The notes under the pieces are model-generated. The model did not search any database. It worked only from the letters and a program-made list of their open reading frames with translations, and was not told the DNA's origin. A stretch of 64,000 nt of DNA. It comes from Leuctra nigra. Lineage: Eukaryota > Arthropoda > Insecta > Plecoptera > Leuctridae. This document shows positions 24,679 through 38,800 of this stretch, in pieces (within the stretch, counting starts at the first letter, position 1; every line of letters begins with the position of its first letter). Made by a program: the position numbers and the translations under genes. The stretch covers positions 29,940,309-30,004,308 of the forward strand of contig OW203766.1 of NCBI GenBank assembly GCA_934045905.1. The letters run 5' to 3'.

Positions 24679-24843
24679 TGGTCTGGAGAGATAACACGGC
24701 TCTCTGGACCAGGAGGAACTCAGACGTAGCCGGCGAACTCCTGTCCCGGGTAGAGCGAGCGTGGTCTGGAGAGATAACACGGCTCTCTGGACCAGGAGGA
24801 ACTCAGACGTAGCCGGCGAACTCCTGTCCGGGTAGAGAGAGAA
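24679..24843. repeat. Tandem duplication, 83-bp period
   Basis: tggtctggagagataacacg starts at 24679 and again at 24762; the copies are nearly identical, ending gtagccggcgaactcctgtc with one C deleted in the second. Confidence 0.95.
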
Positions 24844-25775
24844 ACTTCCATTGTTTTCTTCACTCCAGCAATCTCATAGCTCACGGAAACAATGATAGCA
24901 TACAAGCAACAGTTGGCGAATGTTCATAATGGTTGTTTGTAGCCAACAAGAAATCTCAATGTCGAAAATAAGACATTTCTCAAATTGCAATATTCACCTG
25001 TGGAGCAAATTGGCTCCAGACACATTCTGATAATATCCTTTACTCAGTCAAAGGTTCCCTACTAATATTCCACGACCGCCTCCTTCCCACCGTCTATCCT
25101 TACCTAACTGCCCTAACATCATCATAAAAAATAAAAATAATCAATAATCAACGGGGCCGAATTGTAAGTGTATACGCATTGAGGTAAACTGTCCTACAGG
25201 AAAGACTTGTTTAGAAGTATAATTTTGTTCTCCATGATAGCACGCTATCATGGAAGTACTGGTGACATTTCATTTCCCTCCCTATCAATCGTTCGGGGGC
25301 ACTTGGAAGCACAACCTCTGCTTCCCTATTTTGAAAACACGCAAGCCCTGCGGTGTTCACTATCAGCGTGGTAACGCGATAGCGGCGCAGATAGCGAGGC
25401 AGTTGGTCGGACGCACTATCTTATCGCCCCGAGCTCCGGCTAGTATTACTTGTGTTCGGATATTCGCGGCTTGTTATCGCCCCCTGCAAGTGCCGGCGTA
25501 CAGGTGGCCGGGGGCGGGGGGGGGGGGGGGGGGGGGGACCACGTGGGAGGGTGCAGAGTCCCGTGAGGGACGGCACTGCACGTGGTTCAGCGTGATTCTC
25601 GCGATCACGCCGTGGCAACGGCAACATTGGAGTAGACTACTTGAATACCCTGCTAAATATTACGAGAAAACTCGACATTGTGAAAATTGATTATGTGGGG
25701 AGTTAACTATCGGACGCGTACAAGTGTGTGTACGTTCCCGACGTACTGTCTCCTATCCTTGCGAGCTCCTACCGA
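24844..25775. other. Upstream osa intron or intergenic DNA
   Basis: No supported gene. Holds a perfect 10-bp-arm palindrome (ccatgatagc/gctatcatgg) at 25232-25253, a 22-base poly-G run at 25516-25537 and CACGTG at 25540 and 25578. Confidence 0.35.
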
Positions 25776-25927
25776 GTTCTCGGGCATAAGGCTGCTAGTT
25801 CTCGGGCATAAGGCTGCTAGTTCTCGGGAATAAGGCTGGAGTTCTCGGGACGAACACTGCTAGTTCTCGGGACTACGGCTGGAGTTCTCGGGACGAACAC
25901 TGCTAGTTCTCGGGACTACGGCTGTGG
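25776..25927. repeat. 21-22-bp minisatellite, seven units
   Basis: Every unit begins gttctcggg. The remainder alternates between cataaggctgcta, acgaacactgcta and actacggctgga, so later copies show a two-unit higher-order pattern. Confidence 0.93.
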
Positions 25928-26682
25928 CGGACGAATCGATATGCGGGCCGCGTTGAGCCGGCGGCGACTGCAGCCAGGAGGCCGTGCAATCGATAGTTCC
26001 TCGTCCGACCGCCGGTGAAAAATAGATTCCCTCCTCTCTCCCGATAGTTTCCCATCCCGCCAGCCTCGTGGGGCCCTCGAACATCGCCAGCGCGTTGAGA
26101 AAGTCAAAACTATCAGACACCTGCTGAATTACAAATGTTGCGTTTCATTTCTCTGCTGGAGTGTCTCTGACATATGGAAGACAAGTGAACTGAGTAATAA
26201 CGATTTTCATGCAGCTCATTTCAGATGAATAAAATACAAGTTTTATGACAGATCCGAGTTCATAGCGCTCGAGCTGATTGCGTTGATATTTTATGATTGT
26301 TCAGTTGATAGTTTCGTGTTGGTCTCACATGCATTAGATCGCAATTGGCTCGCTATAGGCAGAAGTACTTGCTCGACGGATGTGCATGTAACTAGGATAG
26401 GATCTGTGAACGCGGTTGTCCGAACAGAAATGAAAAACCATATGCGTTTTACCTATAGGACTTTTTTACTCTAGTACTGGAGTAATTGTCTACCTACATT
26501 TGACGTAACGGCAACGTAACGGCTACGTAATAACTTTCTTACGTTGCGTCAATTGTGGACAGACTATTGAACTTTTCATGTTGAACATTTTCTGTTCTGT
26601 AACTTTATGTAAGTTTTTCGAATCGCCGTCGCTCTCGATGTTTGATCACGTGACTAACGTTGTTGTTTTGTTGTTGTTTCAG
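25928..26682. other. osa: 3' end of the upstream osa intron
   Basis: No gene. Short cgtaacggca-type repeats lie at about 26500-26540. The stretch ends in the polypyrimidine-like tract and AG that open the first visible osa exon. Confidence 0.5.
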
Positions 26683-26809
26683 GATCTGAGCGGCCAGAAC
26701 AGCAATGACAGCTCGAGCGGGCTGGGTCCGGCGCCGGGGACGCCTGGTATGAGGCCGACGCCCTCCCCCACCGGCTCCACCGGCTCTAGATCCATGTCGC
26801 CGGCGGTCG
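26683..26809 (+). CDS. osa: osa exon 1 of 21 visible
   Basis: The acceptor is a long T/G-rich tract ending in tttcag at 26682; the donor is GTAAGT at 26810. The exon is 127 nt, enters in phase 0 and ends one base into a Gly codon completed at 30646. It encodes a Ser/Gly/Pro-rich stretch starting DLSGQN and ending SPAVG. This Ser/Gly-rich sequence fits the N-terminal low-complexity part of Osa/ARID1. No initiator Met belongs to it, so at least one coding exon lies further 5', outside the window. Confidence 0.85.
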
Positions 26810-29800
26810 GTAAGTACCTCTCAGTGTAGAGACCCCGGGCATGACGTTGACGCCCTCGTCTACCGGCTCGAGATCGCCGACCACGTCTCTCTCTCTTCTT
26901 TCGGCGACGACATCGTCACAGATATCGAGAGGTCCACGACCACTCTCATCTCTTCTCGTGTGCATTACCAATAGTAAAATCGAGAACCGACCCTCTTCTG
27001 TTGACACACAAATGACGTTCCAAGACTCCCCGCTATTCCAGAAACAAATCTCGTCTATTCTCGAAGTGACTCGCGATGTATTTGAGGAATCTCGAAGACG
27101 AAGTCAATGTTCTCGTCTGAATCTCGGCGACGACGAGTTGCGATGCGCGGAATGCGGGGGTCAGCGAGCACGTCGCAGAGGGCAGGGGGGGGGGGACTCG
27201 TCTGCGAGGCTGACCCTGACCCAGTGACAGTGTCACATGATGGTAATAAAGGTTACGCATCTCCCCCCCCCCCCCCCCCCGTCCCTCGCGACTTGTCACC
27301 CAGTGCCACCTAGAGCGCGCAGATGTGACAGCCGCGTCAGACGGCGGCAACTCTTTGCCGGCGCTCGGCCGACGCGAATCATATTCAAACACCAAGTTTT
27401 CAGTTATGAAAGATTAAATTCGATTCTCTGGTTCGAATTTATGTGCCTCTAAGTTTGCTTTTAAAGTTTGAAAGGTTGAATGAACTTGGGCCAGGATGCA
27501 ATACTGTCAAGGGCCCGGATTCACAAATAGAAGGGCCCAGAAACCGAGTCTACAAGAAATCAGGCACGGAAAACGAGTGAAAAGTCAGTAAATTGTGAAA
27601 AATGTCCCGTAAACGATCTGGACCAGTCAGCACCCCAGTTGCGACCTTCACCTAAGTGACTCAAGCATAAACCTCCCCAGTAACTACCATGGCTGTCCCG
27701 TTGGATGCGGATTTCTCTTGATGTCGCTACCAACTTGCCCAAAACGTCGTCGTCGTCGCCCCCGCCCGAGATGCTTCGTCTTCTTCACTGTCACGCTTAG
27801 AACAGCGACTCTGAGCAGGGTCAGTTGATTGATGAATGTCACATCTCGCATGGTATGGTACCGAGACACCTCCTTCATTAAACCCCTCAAGTCCCCGGTG
27901 ACCACGTGTCTCTATGACGTCATCATCACAGACGTGTCTGGGGAGGGAGGCTGGGGAAGCCCTCCGGTTCATGACCTACATCTCACAAACAGTACTAAAG
28001 GTTGCCCCCCTCCCCCCACCCCCACTATCTCCATCTCGCTCTCGCCCGTCGGCTTGTCGTCTATTCTTCGCCGGAATTGAGCGAGCAAGGAATTTTATTG
28101 ATTCTGCCGCACCGTCGAGCACGGCACGGCGTTGTGGGATGAGTCGGAGGGAAATCCTCTCGCTTTTCTTTGCCGCGATGCTTTGTGTGTGTGTATGTGT
28201 GTCGAGGGGGCGGGGGCAATGGGGTGACGTCTGCACGGGGGTCAGCTGTTCGAGATGGATTAAAGAGAACAAAGCAGCTCTTGTGGTCGGGGATTTCGGC
28301 AATGCAGTACTCGGCGTTCTGGCAGTTGCTTCTTGACTTCTTTGGAGTAAGGCGGAGTCATTGAACTGTGACGCTCTTAATTTTTGTCGGTCATTTGTCT
28401 AAATTGCACATACTTTGACTGTTGCCTGTACTTGCAAAGACTTTGAAAACGATATTATTTGGGAGTAGCTAATCATTGATAACGATAATGATTCCTTTTA
28501 CCAAAAAGTACTATTTGTCGGACTACAACTGTTAGTCTTCTTGCACTGTGCCGGGTTCAGTCCCCGGTCCTGGCGCTGCTAATGGCGTCGTCACGTGACC
28601 TCTGGTGTCGCCGGGACAATGAGGTCTCGAGACAATCGCAGGAAGCCGGAGGCGGCCCTTGTCAGCGCCGGCAGGTGTGGATCCCTGGCGGCCATGCTTG
28701 GCGGCGTCTCAGCAGCTAGTCCGTCGCAGACAGCAGCTGGCGGTGACACGCCGGATACCCGGGTTCAGTCCTAGTCGTTGTCTTCCATCATCATCGTTAT
28801 CGTTTCAATGTCCTGATACGATTCATTTCAATTCCTGGATGATGATGGCATTTCGCGCCGAACGATTCCGTGGTTTTCCCAAATTACAGCAGATAAAGGG
28901 ATTCCCAAACTATAGACACGACTTCCATCCCCTTCTCCTTCCTTGTACATATCACATTCATCCTCACCTCATGTTGAGCGTTTTCTCTGAAGTACACTCC
29001 TCCTTATCAACTCCGCCGTCGATGACGCTTATGGTTGTTTTGTGAAGATGAGATTGTCGCCCACCGGGCTCGAACGCAGTCCTCTAGCACGCCGGCCTTC
29101 CGCGAAAAAAAGTCGTTCACGAATAATCTGAAACCGAATCCCTCGATCAGCGTCCGTCAATCAGCCGTCAATCAAGTTCGACGTCCCCCTCCCCCCCTCC
29201 CTCATCCATCAGAGCAGTCATTCATTCGTCTGTGGCGGCAGATTCTTGGTGGCGGCGACTTGGGGCAGGTCAGGCGCGTGGAATTACCCGCCGGGGGGGA
29301 GGAGGAGGGGGCGGGGGATTACAGGATTTATAGTTTATACAGCCAAGTAAACGACTGGTGTGTGTGAGGATACAGACACGGCCATGAAATGTGCAACACG
29401 GCTGGAACGGCGCCGACGTCTCGTGGGAGTCCCGTGTTCGAGACCTGGTCCAGTGGTGGGGAGGGGGGGGGAGGGTCAATCACTGGACAAGTAGTGTAGT
29501 TAGACCGAATTTAACCTGTAAACTCAGAGTCGGGGCCTTATTCTGAATACACTTTTGAACCAATTTCAGTCCGAAATTATCTGCCATGAGGATGACATCG
29601 AAATCATTTGGGCCGAAATGGGTAAAAATAGTTTACGCTCCTGCTTTGTCATAATTTTGTTGCACTTAGATCGACACGGTTCACCCTGTACTATAATGTT
29701 CCGGTGGGTGGTTTACTCTTTTAGTCTCTCAAACTCTTCAGTTGACACTCGCATCGGTTTTTTAACTCGAATGCCAACGGTTGATATTCTTTTAAATTTA

Positions 29801-32800
29801 CGATAAGAGAATCAAACTTTGCCCCCCCCCCCCCCCCCTCCCCCGCCGCCTTGAACACATCTGATCGCATTGAAACATCCTTTCTCAATATTTGATCTCT
29901 TCCAGTTCCATATTGGTTTTCGCCGGTGTGCGTTGCCATGTCAGTTGGTTGGTTGCCTGGATGTGGACAAACGCACTCGTGTTTACCTTCGCGTTTACCT
30001 TCGCGTCACCACTAGTGATTAACCCCCGAGGCACCTCCGCTATTGTTTCAGATGTGTCCACTTCTAAATACGCCCCGAGTAGAGCGCGTGTGTCTATACC
30101 GTTAATTGTATTGTGATTAATTAAGTTATGACACTTGTTGATCCATGCAAATACACTCGTAAACTGGGAGTGTGGGTGTCATCAGTCACTTTTATCACCA
30201 GCAAAACCACACACACAAATAGTAAACAAAAGAGGAAAAGATTAATCGCTGTTGATGAATTAGTAAAATAAAATAATATAAACAAACAAATTGTTTTCTA
30301 CTTCTAGCATGATAATTTTTTTTTTTTAACTATTTATGAAGATTCAGTAAAGGGACATTGGTGCTATGGTGTATCAAACTCTCTGTGTAATATCATCATG
30401 TACTTACCTTGCATTGATACAAACATTTTTAAAAAAGTCTAAAAACTGTATATTATAATGATATAATGGAGAACAACATCTTTCTCACAAAAACATTGAA
30501 ATAGTTAGTTACTTATTCTCTTTAGAAATTGGAATACCTTCCCAATACAGCTACACATTTTTAGTAGTGTAATATTTGAAAGAGGAGGGTTTTGTTTGTT
30601 TGTTGGAACCGCCGGCAAGTCTAACACTTTCTCGTTGTCCCGCAGGCCAGCAGAACATTCCGATGGCTCCGCACCCGTCGGGCGTGGCGTCGGACGTCGG
30701 CGTCGGTCCGACCCGCATGAGCCACTCCCCCGGCGGCTACCCGCAGCAGCAGCAGCCTCAGCAGCCGCTGGCGCCGCCGTCACACATGCACGCCGGCTAC
30801 AAGATGGCGCCCCAGCAGCACCCGATGGGGCCCGCCGCGCAGCAGATGGGGCCCTATCCGCCGCAGCCGCAACAGTATCCACAGGTACATACTGCAATCG
30901 GCCAGGCTTGTCTGATGCATCGTATTACATGGCATGTCACCTCTTGTATTGACAATCACAACTACTCTTCAGATCCTTAAATTCCAACATTTACCAATTA
31001 TACTATAGTATGACTAAAATGTTGTCATTTTGAGAACCTAAACAAGATATGTTCCTCTCATTACCATGTGTTCATTATTGTATTACTATTTTTCAGCAAA
31101 TAATAAGAGGACTACGGATTTCTCCATAGGTTATTTATAAGAAATATAAACTAAATAATTTTTAAAGTAATTTCAGGTTACAAACAAAAAAATACAAAAT
31201 CTTGTCAATTTTACATCATGTTGTAAAATGTAGTATTCTAGGATTATGTAGGTACCTACATGTTTTGTAATTGATGTAACATTGATAACTTGATGAAATG
31301 TTAGCTTTATCCTGCCTCAGGACTTGACATACAGTACATGGCATTTGTTTTAGTCCAATTTCTGGAGACCTCTAGCTTTTTTATATTTCTAGACAAATTA
31401 TGAAGTAAGTGAAGTTCTAACTCCCATTATTTTGTTCTGAATTTCCTTGGTTCATTGCATAATGGATGGTGTAAATTGTGCCTGAAAGATGTGAAAGAAA
31501 AGTACTAAGTGTAAATTTGTCTTCTTCAGGGCAATTACAACCCTCGGCCGCAGGGGCAGATGGGCAACATGCAGTACGGGCCTAACCAAGGATACGGCCC
31601 CGGGCCAGGTCCTGGGCCCGGGCCTGGGCCGACAGGACAACAGAACCCACAGGTATGTCGCGTACCTTCACTTGAATTCAACATTGATCACAATTCATGA
31701 AGGATTCCTGTACGTAGTGATAGCTCTGCAGATTGCTTTCATTGGCTTGACTGTCATGATCTTTGTTGGCATTTTTGTTGGGCTTAATGCTGACAGTTTG
31801 GGACAGAGTTATCGAAACGATTATTCTCAATCTAAAAGAAAAGGTTTTATGACCATTATTGTGAAAGAGATAATACATTAATAGGTATTTTAATCTTGAA
31901 TCCAGTATATTTTATCTGCTTACTATCCCATCTATGTTGGTCAGTTTCCCTTTCTCTTGTACAGAAAGCAGGTGTTAAATTAACAATTATTATGATCCGC
32001 AGGCGAACAACATGGGTCCCGGGCAGTACCCGAGCCGCCCGATGCCGAACCACGTGCCTCACTCCCAGTTCGGCGGCTACCAGGGCTGGGGTGGTCCGGG
32101 CATGAACCAGGGGGGCCCGCCGCCGAGCATGGGGGGCAAGGGTCCCCCGCAGGCGCCCAACGTGCCCCCGCAACCCCCCGGCTCGCCGGGACAGGGCGGC
32201 CCGCGCCCGCACACGCCTCCCAATTACCTCAAGCAGCATCTGCAGCACAAGATGGGCTTCACAGCGGCGGCCGGCATGCCGCCCAGTCCCGGCGCGTACG
32301 GACCTGGTACGTACTAGCGCGGGGTGGAAGCAATGTTTTTATCAACCATTGAGTACCAAGCAGCACCACATAACTTCAGAGCATCAACAAAATAATTTCA
32401 TGCCATTGAACTGTGTTGCACTGCAAAACCTTTGCCCTTTCGTAATTTTATTGTTGGACTAGAGATTTTCATTCATTACTGGTCTTTTAGCATTGATAAT
32501 ATTAATATGCCATCCAATTAGTAGCCATTTAATTAATTATTCAACTTGATTATCTTATTTATTGTACATTATATTTCATGTTTCCCTTTTAGGCTTTTAT
32601 CTTTGAGTTTGCTTACACCCAGTAATATAAACTTATTTAAATACTGTAATCTTTACGTACCTTGATGTATGATAATCGAGATTATTAAAATGTTTCAGTG
32701 GTACTACCATGAGTTTTGTCCCGGCTAAGATCCCATTCTTCTTGCAGGTAACGGTCCCAACAGTGGTGCGCCGAACATGCCTCCCGGCAGTCCCAGCATG

Positions 32801-35800
32801 GGCCCACCTGGCAACATGCATCACATGGGCTCGTCAATGGGCCCGCCGCCCACGGGCCACCACCACCCCGGCATGGGCCCGCCGCCCGGAGGCCCGCCAC
32901 CCGGCATGGGACCACCGCCGGGCGGCCCGCCCATGGCCATGGGACCTCCTGGTGAGCAAACACGCAGCTTACAAGAGAATCATTTTACTTGTCTCTATCT
33001 GTTCATGTCAACCTTAGGATATATTCTCTTAGTGTTGTTGGTGTTTGCGTGTAGTTGACTGTCGTGCTTGTCTTGTCCAGGTCCTGGCTCGGGCATGGGC
33101 CCTCCATCCTCGGCCGGCCCGCAGCTGCCCAACAGTCACGGCCACCACGAGGGTCCGATGCCGCCACCCTCCAACTCCCACCCCGGGCCGCACGGACACC
33201 CGGACATGGCTGAGCAACATGACGGCGACGCGGCTGCTCATGCACCCGGTAGGTTCTGCCACGTTACACCAGCTAATTTCATCTGCTTCTTGAAGACTGT
33301 TCCACAAATATCTTCACAATTATTGTCTTTAAATCTTCAAAACAATCTTATTTTTAATGCAAAGTCTACAAATTAATATTTACTGTTTTTCATATCAAAC
33401 CCCCTTTTTTTTAACAAAAACAAATTTGAAATATCTGATCTTTTTCAGCCAATCAGTTTCTTTCGAATACCGTTATTACTTAACCTGGCCAAGTGTACAT
33501 ACAACATACATAGTTGTAAAGATAAATGTAATAGTAGTTCCCTGCTTTATGTTTGCATCAAAGAAGTTTTGTATTCTAGTGATTACCTATTTATCCTTAG
33601 TTCCATTCATGTTGAGAGTTTGAAGCTATGTAAGAGATTTGCAACAATAACATCAATTGCTCGATGTCCTCGATAGGCCCGCTGCCGGGCAGCATGACGC
33701 CAAACGTGACGTCGGTGGTGACGACAGGGCCGGACGGCGCGCCGCTGGACGACGGCTCCCAGCAGTCAACGCTGTCCAACGCGTCGGCGGCGTCCGGCGA
33801 GGAGAACGCGCCGGGCAAGTCGTCGCGCAAGGACTCCACGCCGTACCACAGCCACCCAGCCACGCCGCAGGGCACAGTGCCGTCGCCCGGCGCAGCGAGC
33901 ATGAACTCGATGCACGAGGAGTACGGCGACGTCAACAGTCCCAGCTGGCCGAGAACGCCAGCCAGTCCGGTAAGATTGCATATTCCAAGACTCTTTTCTT
34001 TTTTTTTAACGCATCTGTTATTGACAATCAATTGAGGAGATTGGAATTAAATGGCTTTGTGGTAATGTTTTTAATATCATTACATTGAAAATTAGAACCA
34101 TTTGATTCTATCTTCTTAATTTGTCTTTCAATTACAAAAGGCAGATAGTATAGATACATTTAATAAGGGAAATCAGTCTCAAAGAACACATTTTTATATT
34201 TTTCAAATTTATTGTTAACTTTGATGCTGATACTATAAGATTTTTCTTCTCTTGTCAATAATTTTATGGTGGAGTACTTAAAAGTGAAAAGAATGTAAAT
34301 ATATTTTGGGACTGCTTTCCCACTCAAAACTCAGAAGTTTGCTTTCATTGCTTTCATGTTGAGAAAACAATGATTGTACCAAAGCTACCTAGTTTGTAAC
34401 ATCAGTTGACCGTTCGAATTCAAAATCAATGAATGGTGTTTCAGATTATCATTGCATATTGCGTTGATGTGATTTTTTGTTTAGAGCAATATTTGGTACA
34501 GTTATGGTTATTTCAACAGGGAATTGTCCTAACATTGTTGTTTTCACTTGATACAGGATTCTCATTGAACCTGTAAGTGCCTATTATATTTAGCGCATTG
34601 AAAATTGCAAGTAGTTGCCTACTCAGATTTCTCAATCTAATTCTAAACTGTTATCATTGACCGTATTTTGTTGCTTTCACCCTCTCCTCTTTGCAATCTA
34701 GCAACTTTCAAGCCCTGTGTATTTACTGTTTAATGATAGATTTACCTAAACTATGCTATGTACAAGTTGTATTTGCTTTCTTAATAATTTATTACATCAT
34801 GTAATGAACTACAGGTACTCTTCTAGTTTCTGCAATTAAGCCAAGTAACCACTTAGCGAGAAATTAATTAATGTGTCATACTCATAGCGAAAGAGTCCAG
34901 AATTCCCTGTATATTGACTGGAGCAGATTTCCCAACAAATTAACATTATTAAACCATATTAAACCATAGAGATTAAACTATGTTTCATTTGATTTTTTAA
35001 CTGGGATACTTAATATTTATTTTATTTTGATAAACTCACACCAATCTTTTGTTCCTCATTCCAGTACATAAATATACAAAACATATTAATAGTTATTTAA
35101 TATTTTGCTAAGTTGTTACTTGGCTGTGTGTTATTTATTATCACTTAAATGGTGTTCTAATTGATTATATACTATGACTATGTATTGATAAATTTGTACC
35201 TACTTTAAGTTTTGTCCAACTGCTGTTGTAGGTACCTGTAAATATAATAGTCAAAATACCCTATTCTACAAACCATTATGTCTTATTTGACAGATGGTTT
35301 ATTGAACTGATTGAACTACTGTAGTAAGAATGACGTAAATCATTGCTCAGTTTCATTTAAAGATAAGTAAGTTATTCGTCCTGTATCTCGATGTTCACAA
35401 TTCCAGTGTTTTTAGCGAGGATCTCAGTACTTGCCGTGCCGCACTTTTCTGTGCAGAGTTTACTTTAGTCACGTACCAAGTTTCCCACATTGTTTGTTTG
35501 CAGGTATTTAACAGTCATGTCCATCAAGATCCGTACAGATCAAAGGTTTTTATCGTTTACTTACATTCTAGCTGTCGATGTAACGCTTTAATACCAATAA
35601 CGTTTTAACCTTGCATTTTTCTATTCCCTTTTACTTAACAGGGTTCCCACCCACACGGAAAAACTAAAAAACCTGGGAAAAAAGTAGGCAAAGTAAGAAC
35701 CTAGTTATTGATAATGTTTCATTTTGTCTTATTATCTGGTGAATTCGAAGATAAGAAACGTTATCGAGTGCTGCAGTGTTTTTTCCTTGAAGTATTTCAA

Positions 35801-38800
35801 GTTTTCCAAAATTATGCATTTGTGGCAATGCCTGCTTGCTGATTATTTCCTTCGGTTGGAATGATTTCTTGTCCATAGTGTGTAGACCCTTAAGGTGAAT
35901 AGGTGATCATTCCACACTTAAGTTAATAATTGCAAGCTGTATGTGCCGTCGTTTGCACCTCATTGTAATCAAAACAATCAGTTGTGTTGCACCTGGAAAA
36001 ATCAGGCCATTTCGACTTCTCTTGTGAGTGGAAACCCTGATTTTAAGCGATTCACAAGTCTGTTTTTTTACATCGCAGAAGCAATTTTGAATTTTTGATG
36101 TAATTCCTTTTCTTATTAACGAATCAACAAGTTAAATGCAGAGCATTAACGAGAATTATCAAGTGACTTGATGCATGGGCAATGGTGCATGGTTCTTCAT
36201 TGCATAGTGCACGTAGGATTACGATATGTATTTAGTCGACTGTAATTGGGTTTCCGGTTCTTGGTTTACGTCATACTTTTCTTAAGTTATGAGTGATTTC
36301 AAGGATTATTTAAAATAATATTATCAATCGAGGATTACCTATATTTTTCCTGGTGTTGGTTTTGCATGATGGAGGGTTGCACCAATATATGTTTTTTTGT
36401 TATTGTAATATTAAATGATACCAATCTAAAAACATTTTGCAAGCATAGGTACTTGTTTATTATTTACAACAACATGATATTTTTCAAATGAAAGTTTTTG
36501 TAAATTATGAAAGAAATTAAATTGTAACTTTTTGAATGTGAGATTGGATATAATTTGTTTTAAAGCTGCAATAAATTGGTGATAACAAGTGCATGCTTGG
36601 TGTCCTGGCGTAATCGCATGCCCTCCGCCCCTTGGCCGCCCCGCCCTGAACGCTCTGGTTGTTTCCGCAGAAGCCCGACAGCCTGTGCAAGCTCTACGAG
36701 ATGGACGAGAGCCACGAGCGACGCATGTGGCTCGACAAGCTGCTGCAGTACATGGAGGAGCGAGGCACGCCCATCTCCGCGTGTCCCACCATCTCCAAGA
36801 ACCCCCTCGATCTCTTTAGACTCTACCTCTATGTCAAGGAGAGAGGGGGTTTCATGGAGGTATGCAAGGTGCAGTGTTTAGTTCCAACCTTTTAGTAACT
36901 CTAGTATTAGTCGTAGTTGTACTCTCTCCAAATACCAACCTTACCGCTCTCCTCCTCCATGACACATCATCTTCTGTAGAGAATAAGAGATTAAAGTTAA
37001 TAAGTCATTGCATAATGACATCTCTGTTCAAATTATCTTTCAACACAATATAAAAATACACAGTATTGGCAATGTGAGAAAATCACAAGTTCTCAGTAAT
37101 GCAAGATAGTTGCACAAGTGTGACTAGTATAATATGACCAGAAAGTGGGGATTATTATGCCCCAAAATTGGTTTAGTACTTTTTATGGGAATGTCAACCA
37201 TTTTATTATTTATTTAAAAGATTGAAAGACAGTTTGCATAAGAATGATGGTTCAAATAAAACATAATATATGTACAGTAATTACTAATTAAATAATATGT
37301 ACACATACCTATGGAATTATTAATTATCTTCATCTGTATATATAAAGAAACTCAATGAAGTTGAAACTATTTTAAGCAGCTATAAAAGCTGCCCTGTTGT
37401 ATACATGCCAATTGTGTACGAATTGTTGTATTTTTTAAAAATAAAATTATTTGTCTAAGTTTGCGTAGTAAATATTGGAACACTTCAATGAGTAAATTAA
37501 GTATTTTCAGAGGTACTAATAAGAGGCTAGTTGTTGAGTTTCTCTGAGATAAGGTTAGCTTAGTATTATTCTGCGCGGGTTATACTGAGTGTCTGCTTGC
37601 AGGTGACGAAGAACAAAACGTGGAAAGACATCGCCGGCCTGCTCGGCATTGGCGCGTCGTCGAGCGCCGCCTACACGCTGCGTAAGCACTACACGAAGAA
37701 CCTGCTCGCTTACGAGTGCATGTTCGATCGTGGCGGCATCGATCCTCAGCCCATCATCAATCAGGTGGAGGCTTCGTCCAAGAAGAAGGGGCCCAAGGCG
37801 ACGTCGGTGCCCTCACCCGGTGAGAATAACATTTTAATTTCTACTCATCGGTTTTCATCATTTTCTCATGAAAATGTACTCTCATCATGGAAATACAAGG
37901 ATTAGGTAACCTTCCTTACACTTATAGGCAGCGTGTTTAGACAACAGATGGCACTGCAAAAAGTACAGACAGAGCCACCTAATCTGTGGGAAGGAAGCTT
38001 ACCTTTTGGCAAGGCGTCCAAGTCGCTGCAGTTATACGTTATGTTGCTGCACATATTACGCATTATCAATTCTTAAAATTTACACAAGTTTATCTAATGT
38101 TTATTCGCCTACAAAATATTAATAATAAAGTGTTCACAATTTCACTGAATCTGATCACAATATTAATTTGCGCGACTTAGTTCTGATTCCGAAATATTTT
38201 GAGTACATTTGTTGACATCTGATCGGTTGCTAGGTCACGGCCAATGAGAAATAAAACAGTTGACGATCTTCCCACAAAAGTTGCTAATTTCTCTCACTCG
38301 TGGCGAACTCTCGGTGCACCCCTTTAAATTTTATTAAGCAAGGTCAACATATATTTTTCATATCCAAAGCCACTTGGATATGGCTTCTAAATAAATGTCA
38401 ATGTTTTATTGGTACGTATTTCAAGAAGACTGTGATTTCTCAAATTATTTTCACTTACTGCTTTCTTCATTACCTGCTGAGATTGATATTTAATAATATG
38501 TTATGTTTTGAGTTTTAAATGTGATACACAAAGTTTAACATATTATAAATCTATTTTTCTTTTGAATGCTGTGAGTTCCCTTTCAAGGGTGTCTTTTCTG
38601 ACATTGGCGAGTAATGTTTATTGGATAATTTAGCTTCTTGTATTGAAAACAATATTGAAATATTCCACAGGTCAGCTGCATTTTGTATAGCTTAATATAT
38701 AAGCTATACAGCTTATTTACAACTTATTTACTAATAGTAGTATTATTAATGCATGCTACTGCTAGTTACTCCTGATGTCTTATTTCATGTTACCCATACA

